A stretch of 64,000 bases of DNA from Membranipora membranacea. Lineage: Eukaryota > Bryozoa > Gymnolaemata > Cheilostomatida > Membraniporidae. The position numbers and the translations under genes are program-made. This document shows, one piece after another, positions 58,998-64,000 of the stretch; the stretch's first letter is position 1; the number at the start of each line of letters is the position of its first letter. The stretch lies in the NCBI GenBank assembly GCA_914767715.1, contig OU612065.1, positions 39,802,001-39,866,000 on the forward strand, in the 5' to 3' direction. The notes under the pieces were generated by a model. That model ran no database searches. It worked only from the letters and a program-made list of their open reading frames with translations, and had not been told where the DNA came from.

Positions 58998-59529
58998 CTC
59001 ATTTTGCTAAAATAATTCATTTGACTTTTTACCTGCAAGCTTTTTTTTGGGACTATGATCAACGATGGAGAAATTAAGTAATGCAGAAATTCTCAAATAC
59101 ATAGAAAAATAATTTTAATCTTGACATTGCTTTCTTAAATTTGACCATCAATCATTGTCATCACTCTTATTCAATGCCGAGATTATTCAAGATTGACAAA
59201 TAATAGATGTTACAAGGGTGAGTAGTACAGATCATGAATAAATTAGAAATTGCCTTCCCCTGGTTAACTCTGGATGGAGTATAGTAGTCCTATTTGTGAT
59301 TTTATTTTTATTCAAAAGAGCGATTGCATTCATGAAAGGTTAATGATAAGCTTTCCACTGAATATAACAAGAAAAGCCTTAATGGTTAAGCTGTTTTCTC
59401 TCAATCACCCCTCCCTGTTAACTTGGTGTCAAATCATAGTCAAGGATTTACCTGTTTTGCCACTAACTGTTATGATGTTCTTCACAGTTTCCATATTTGC
59501 TGAAAATCCCAAACCGGAAACCAAAACAT

Positions 59530-59860
59530 GAAGGGGTTCACTAAAATGCGGAAATGCGGAATCTCTCTTGAAAGTACGCGTCAGCACGCGTGTTTCTCAG
59601 TTTTACGATGAAATGACTAAAATGCGGAAATTTCGAAAACACATTCTAATTGGTTAATTGAATCCCACCAAGCCAATCAGGGGTAGTCATCTCATTTTCT
59701 GCCTAATCCAAAACATGGTCAGGATTTTGGTTGATGCCTGGTGGTGTTCTTCATGACGAAGCTCTGTAAAGCTGCATACTCTTCTCTCACTCTGCTAATG
59801 AAGACTATACTGCTTTAGTGTTTTCCTTTCCAGTCTCAGCAAGTTTCAGGTAACAGTTTC
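59530..59860 (+). promoter_or_regulatory. Possible promoter and first non-coding exon
   Basis: Two AAAATGCGGAAAT motifs, the near-palindrome TACGCGTCAGCACGCGTG, and CCAAT-type boxes in both directions (ATTGGTTA, CCAATCAG) lie within 150 bp. About 160 bp further on, AGCAAGTTTCAG/GTAACAG looks like a splice donor. Weak evidence; no downstream coding exon was identified. Confidence 0.3.
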
Positions 59861-59940
59861 CATCCTTTTATAGTAGTAGCACTCACTAATTTAGCTAAAT
59901 ATTTCCAACGTTGGTAGGTTAGGTATGTATTGTATAAATA

Positions 59941-59968
59941 AATAATAATAATAATCATCATCATCATT
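59941..59968. repeat. AAT/ATC trinucleotide microsatellite
   Basis: AATAATAATAATAATCATCATCATCATT-type run, 28 bp. Confidence 0.9.
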
Positions 59969-60002
59969 ACTTTACTAACTAATCACTTCTTTTTCTACTT
60001 TA

Positions 60003-60230
60003 CTCATGGGTCCCAGGGGCCCATGTCTTTCCCATAGGCCCTACAGGCATCTGGAGTTACAAGCATGTCCAGTGAGTATGGTTGATACTGGACATGCTTG
60101 TAACTCCAGATGCCTATGGCCTATACCTTGCTTGGAAAGGACTAGGATCAGGATGGGTGAGCAACCAATGTCCATGATCATGGACATTGGCAAAGTATAC
60201 ATGCTTGTAACTCCAGATGCCTATGACTTT
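60003..60230. mobile_element. Nested palindromes related to the 45.2-kb foldback
   Basis: Arms 60034-60073 and 60087-60124 pair (core GGAGTTACAAGCATGTCCAG); a third copy of the arm is at 60200-60229. In between, CAATGTCCATGATCATGGACATTG is a perfect palindrome. The phrase GGTTGATACTGGACAT is shared with the hairpin at 45243-45371. Confidence 0.8.
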
Positions 60231-60419
60231 ACTGTAGATAGTACTATTACTACTACTTACTCAGCTTACTAGTCATAAGTCTAGTAGCCTTCCCACTCAC
60301 TGAACTAAACCAATACTCTGCTGTTATATACCAACACGTTACACTTACTCAAGTCAGTGCTGTATTGTGTGCTTAGATCAGTGACTGTGTGGAGGTTATA
60401 AGCATGTATACTTTGCCAT

Positions 60420-60480
60420 AGCCTGTCTTGACAAGCTTTTTTCGGCGCCCACCCTCAAACAAAGCTTTTCAAGACAGGCT
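60420..60480. repeat. Hairpin with 19-bp arms
   Basis: AGCCTGTCTTGACAAGCTT (60420-60438) against AAGCTTTTCAAGACAGGCT (60462-60480), one mismatch, with a 23-bp GC-rich loop. Confidence 0.85.
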
Positions 60481-63400
60481 AACTTTGCCAATGGACATCG
60501 GATTGGTGAAGTATACTAGTTCTCCAGATGCTGATAGTCCCATGGTGCCCCTGGTCTGGGACTTACTTGCAAGCCTTATTTTACATTATATATATAAGCC
60601 TAGGTAGGAACTCAAGTCCATGATCTTGTCAAGGTCTTGGTTGGTTTGGTGCGTTCAAACTAAACTTTTAACTTCAACTTGATCCAACCCCCTGTGTCAC
60701 ATGGCGCACAACACATTAACCCTGGGTTGTGATGAGTTGTGTGTGGATGTTACGGCCCTCGGGACATGGGACCTGTGTGTGGTTGCATTATACTCACTCA
60801 CCGTACAACAGCACAACAATGAGTGACTTTAATTAATATTAATTCGATATAAAAATGCCATTTATTTGTACTCATTTGAAACAACATGTGCTGTGCTTCA
60901 AAGGCTTCCTTGGTCAGTAGATCGCCTAACGCTCAGTTAATTCCTCTTACATTGGTTGTTGGGGAATCAATGGGGACATATCCTTAAGCATTGTCCGTGT
61001 CGTAATTGATTTTGTACTCGACCACAGAAATATCAATGGTCGATGGAATTCTCAAAATTTGTTTGCTCCTGTAATTGCTATAGCTATGTATGGGCATAAT
61101 AACACTACACTACACTACTGTTGCCAGCTACAAAATACCGATGTTTTTCCCCTAGCTTACTTGCTGGTTTGATCAAGCACAGTTGCTGTAGCCTACATTA
61201 GAAGGTGTGATAAAAAAGTTCTTGTTATGATATGCATACACTTCGTATCACACCAAAATTGGGCTTTGGTTTGTTTATGCCATATGGCTAAATGAAAAAA
61301 AAAGATCTTTCAAGCTAACTTAATCATACACTATACACCCCTCCTTCTTATGATCTCCACTTTAGAAAGCTGAAAGTAGTGAGGCTTGGTGGTTCTTAGA
61401 AATGTACATGTAGTTATATTCAGATTACTAGAAATTTGTCAATTTATCCATAGTATTGCTTCTGAATGTATTACTTCTGAAGATCATAACCCACATTGCA
61501 TTGAAAGAATATGCAGAAAAAAAACAATGTACAGTATGGATATTACCTGGGCCTGTAAGTGCATGATATTTGCTTGTTGCAGGAAAAAGGTTTTTTTCTC
61601 TTGCTGGCGATGGTTTTACTGTGAGAAGAGCGATTGGTGGTGATCATACTCATTTCTATTCATTGAGAACTGCGACTGAGTCAAAGCTCAGTGTGAGTAG
61701 GCTACCTCTAGTCTTTTAGGAAAATCAAGTCTAAATGACAAAGATGTCTGTGGGCTTTTTATTTTTCCCATAAGATTACTTCATCATATTTCAGACCCTG
61801 TGTAGAAATATGCTTGATTTGATGATGATGATTTGTTTGCTGAGTTGTCTGCTCACACTTATTGGGTAGGTAACTTTGAATGGAATTTAACGCTAGCTAT
61901 GTGTGAGCAGTGAGGGTGCAGGCAGGTATAGATAGGTCATGAGGTTGTAAGCCCACCCATTTAGACCTAACTTAATTGTGCTCCACATCATTCAGATGCT
62001 ATTATTAAGTTTCATAGACCAGCACGCTAGACAGTGCACCGTTTGGAATAAAAATGACACTTGGGCCATATGCCTACACTGAACAGCTTAGTGTTAATGT
62101 ACTTACCGCCTCTTTCATCATTAAAGCTGATGAATTTGTCATGGAGATCCTAGGTATTTGGTTTTGGCTCACAGAATTATTCATTAGACAGCTTATAATG
62201 CATTAATCCCAACAGTCTTTTTTTTTTAAATGGATAACCATTAAGTGAAATACTTGCACTACAAAAAAAAGCGGCATCCTCGCTGCTCTTTGCCTTGAAA
62301 ATATAAAATTGTCTCTAAACACATTGCTGAGAAGTAGCATATTTAGTTGCACTGATTGTCCATGTACAATTGAATTTGGCATCAGTAATTCAGTGCAACT
62401 TTTGAAATGAAGGTGAAGACCACTTGCCATTTTAGATGTGCGGTAGCGAAGATGTCAGATGTTCACTGATTACTCACAGGCAATGCCACTGTTTCGTCTG
62501 CAGTACTCAACACTATACAGTGTGCCTGTCTAACCAATGAGGGAGTTCAATGGTCTAACAAGCAAAAGCCATTGTAAGTTGACCTAGTCATAAAACTTAA
62601 AAAATTGCCGAATAATGTGGAATAATGTGAAGAAAGCTTGAGTTGCTTGGTGGTAAGGTAATTAGTGTCATATTATGACATACTATGTGAAAAATCAGCA
62701 GTTTTTCATTTTTTTTTCCCATTGAGCTCCCTTAACTCAATTTGATTCATCAATTGTGGAACAACTAATATATCTGTATCCTCATCATTGATCACTTTGT
62801 CCAACGATGTTCAATTGTTTGTATCTTACCTCAAAAATCCATCGCAGGCGTTTTTTGAAGTAGCTTGGCACTGATTTTGTTTGTTATTGGTACTTGTAGA
62901 ACTGAGTGTCACTAAAAGTTAATTCAAAATGTGAGTGAATACAGGTCGATTACTCTCATCATACCATGCAAGGACAATCCTGCATGCGTGATCATGACTA
63001 TCCAAAGAGTGGGAAACATGGGAAACAGACTTTATGTTGAGGTAATTTTTATAACTTTTGGCATTACATGCTGCGAGTGATATGTTCTAGACCTATCTCG
63101 GTTACCTCATAATCCCTGAATGATCACATGGTGGGAGTAGGTGTTCATCGTAGCTCTTGTCCCATGATCAAGACTTTTCTGACAACATAATTAGTCTGAT
63201 ACATAGGGTTGACAGCAGGTAGTTGATAACAACAATTGTCCAAAATACCTCAAATAAGTGAGTGCCCTATCCACCAGTCCATGACTTCTGAAAATCTGTT
63301 GTGTCGATTGCATGGCCTGAAATACGGAGCACATCACATAGTGTGCTATTATGAAAAGGATTGATACTGGTAATTAGCAAGTTTGATAAGCCCCACACAC

Positions 63401-64000
63401 AGTTGTATGTGGAGTAATTTTACAGACTACTTACAGTAAATCCATCTGATTTATACCCTCCCCACCCACAGAAGTCCCTTACATTGTTGGGTTGGCGTAA
63501 ACAAACCACTAACGGTAACAATGGTTCCTACATATTATATATTTTATATTTCAGGTTGTTCCCAGATTTCCAGTTCAGGTTGAGGTTATAAGTGTGCTGA
63601 TGTTATGATGCATGTTTATGTGTTAAGGCGATGAAAAACATTCAGGTAAGAAATACCCGTCAGAAAGAAGTATAATGTGAAACTTCACTTATCCCGTGGC
63701 TGCATGTGTGAAATCCAACCATCGTTCAGTACTTCATACTCAAACTACTTTATAACCCATATAAATATTAGCTTTTGAAGACAAGCTTAAAAAACAGTAC
63801 GATCTCATAATGTCACTTCGCACAACGCCTTAAGTTTTGAAAATTGGTTTGTGTACATTCTTCATAAATAACCCAAGAGAAGTAAATAAATAAGCTAGTT
63901 AGGAGGTGACTTTATGTTAGCACACCCCAATTTCCACAAAGCCATTTTATTAAAACTCCTCTTGGGTAGTTCAAAAGAACCTATCCTCTTCAAACACGGT
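60481..64000. other. No gene recognised at the right end
   Basis: AT-rich, no recognisable domain in any ORF. A weak internal-exon candidate is noted near 63555-63645 (TATATTTCAG acceptor, ACATTCAG/GTAAGA donor, + strand). Confidence 0.4.

Overview
The window is eukaryotic DNA from an animal. Genes are split by GT-AG introns, there are tandem 5S rRNA genes, a LINE, tRNA-derived SINEs and many foldback elements, and the proteins are of animal type. The 5S sequence, together with a Roco-family GTPase gene carrying plant-like LRRs, suggests an early-branching metazoan. A sponge is my best guess, but this is inference.

Left part (1-29716): a head-to-tail array of about 1.36 kb units, each with one 5S rRNA gene on the + strand. 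Eighteen 5S genes are present; most are identical, and the last two units (toward 29.7 kb) are degenerate. A 5345-bp non-LTR retrotransposon of Tx1/L1 type (7580-12924) sits in the spacer between 5S copies 6 and 7. It has an 11-bp target-site duplication, ORF1 with three CCHC knuckles, and ORF2 with endonuclease and reverse transcriptase that is frameshifted in a T-run. It separates two sequence subfamilies of the array.

Middle (29981-32442): the last four exons of a SMARCA4/BRG1-like chromatin remodeller on the + strand (bromodomain and acidic tail), directly against the end of the 5S array. No ATPase exons lie in the window. Either the array sits in a large intron or beside the upstream part, or this is a truncated copy.

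Centre (33107-54981, - strand): a 15-exon gene I assembled by splice sites and codon phase. It encodes about 1353 aa: N-terminal LRR region, Roc GTPase, COR, linker, then a caspase p20-p10 with the His and Cys of the catalytic dyad. Splice phases agree at every junction. The large Roc-COR exon has two one-base frame breaks, at or near short homopolymer runs. Four LRR exons of the same phase lie in duplicated intron blocks, so the LRR number appears to have grown by tandem exon duplication. This LRR-Roc-COR-caspase protein, a possible sensor joined directly to a cell-death protease, is the most interesting object here.

Right part (about 55-64 kb): no gene I can support. It holds a 364-bp dispersed duplication (one copy just upstream of the LRR-Roc-COR-caspase start codon), several long hairpins, microsatellites, and a possible CCAAT-containing promoter near 59.5-59.9 kb.
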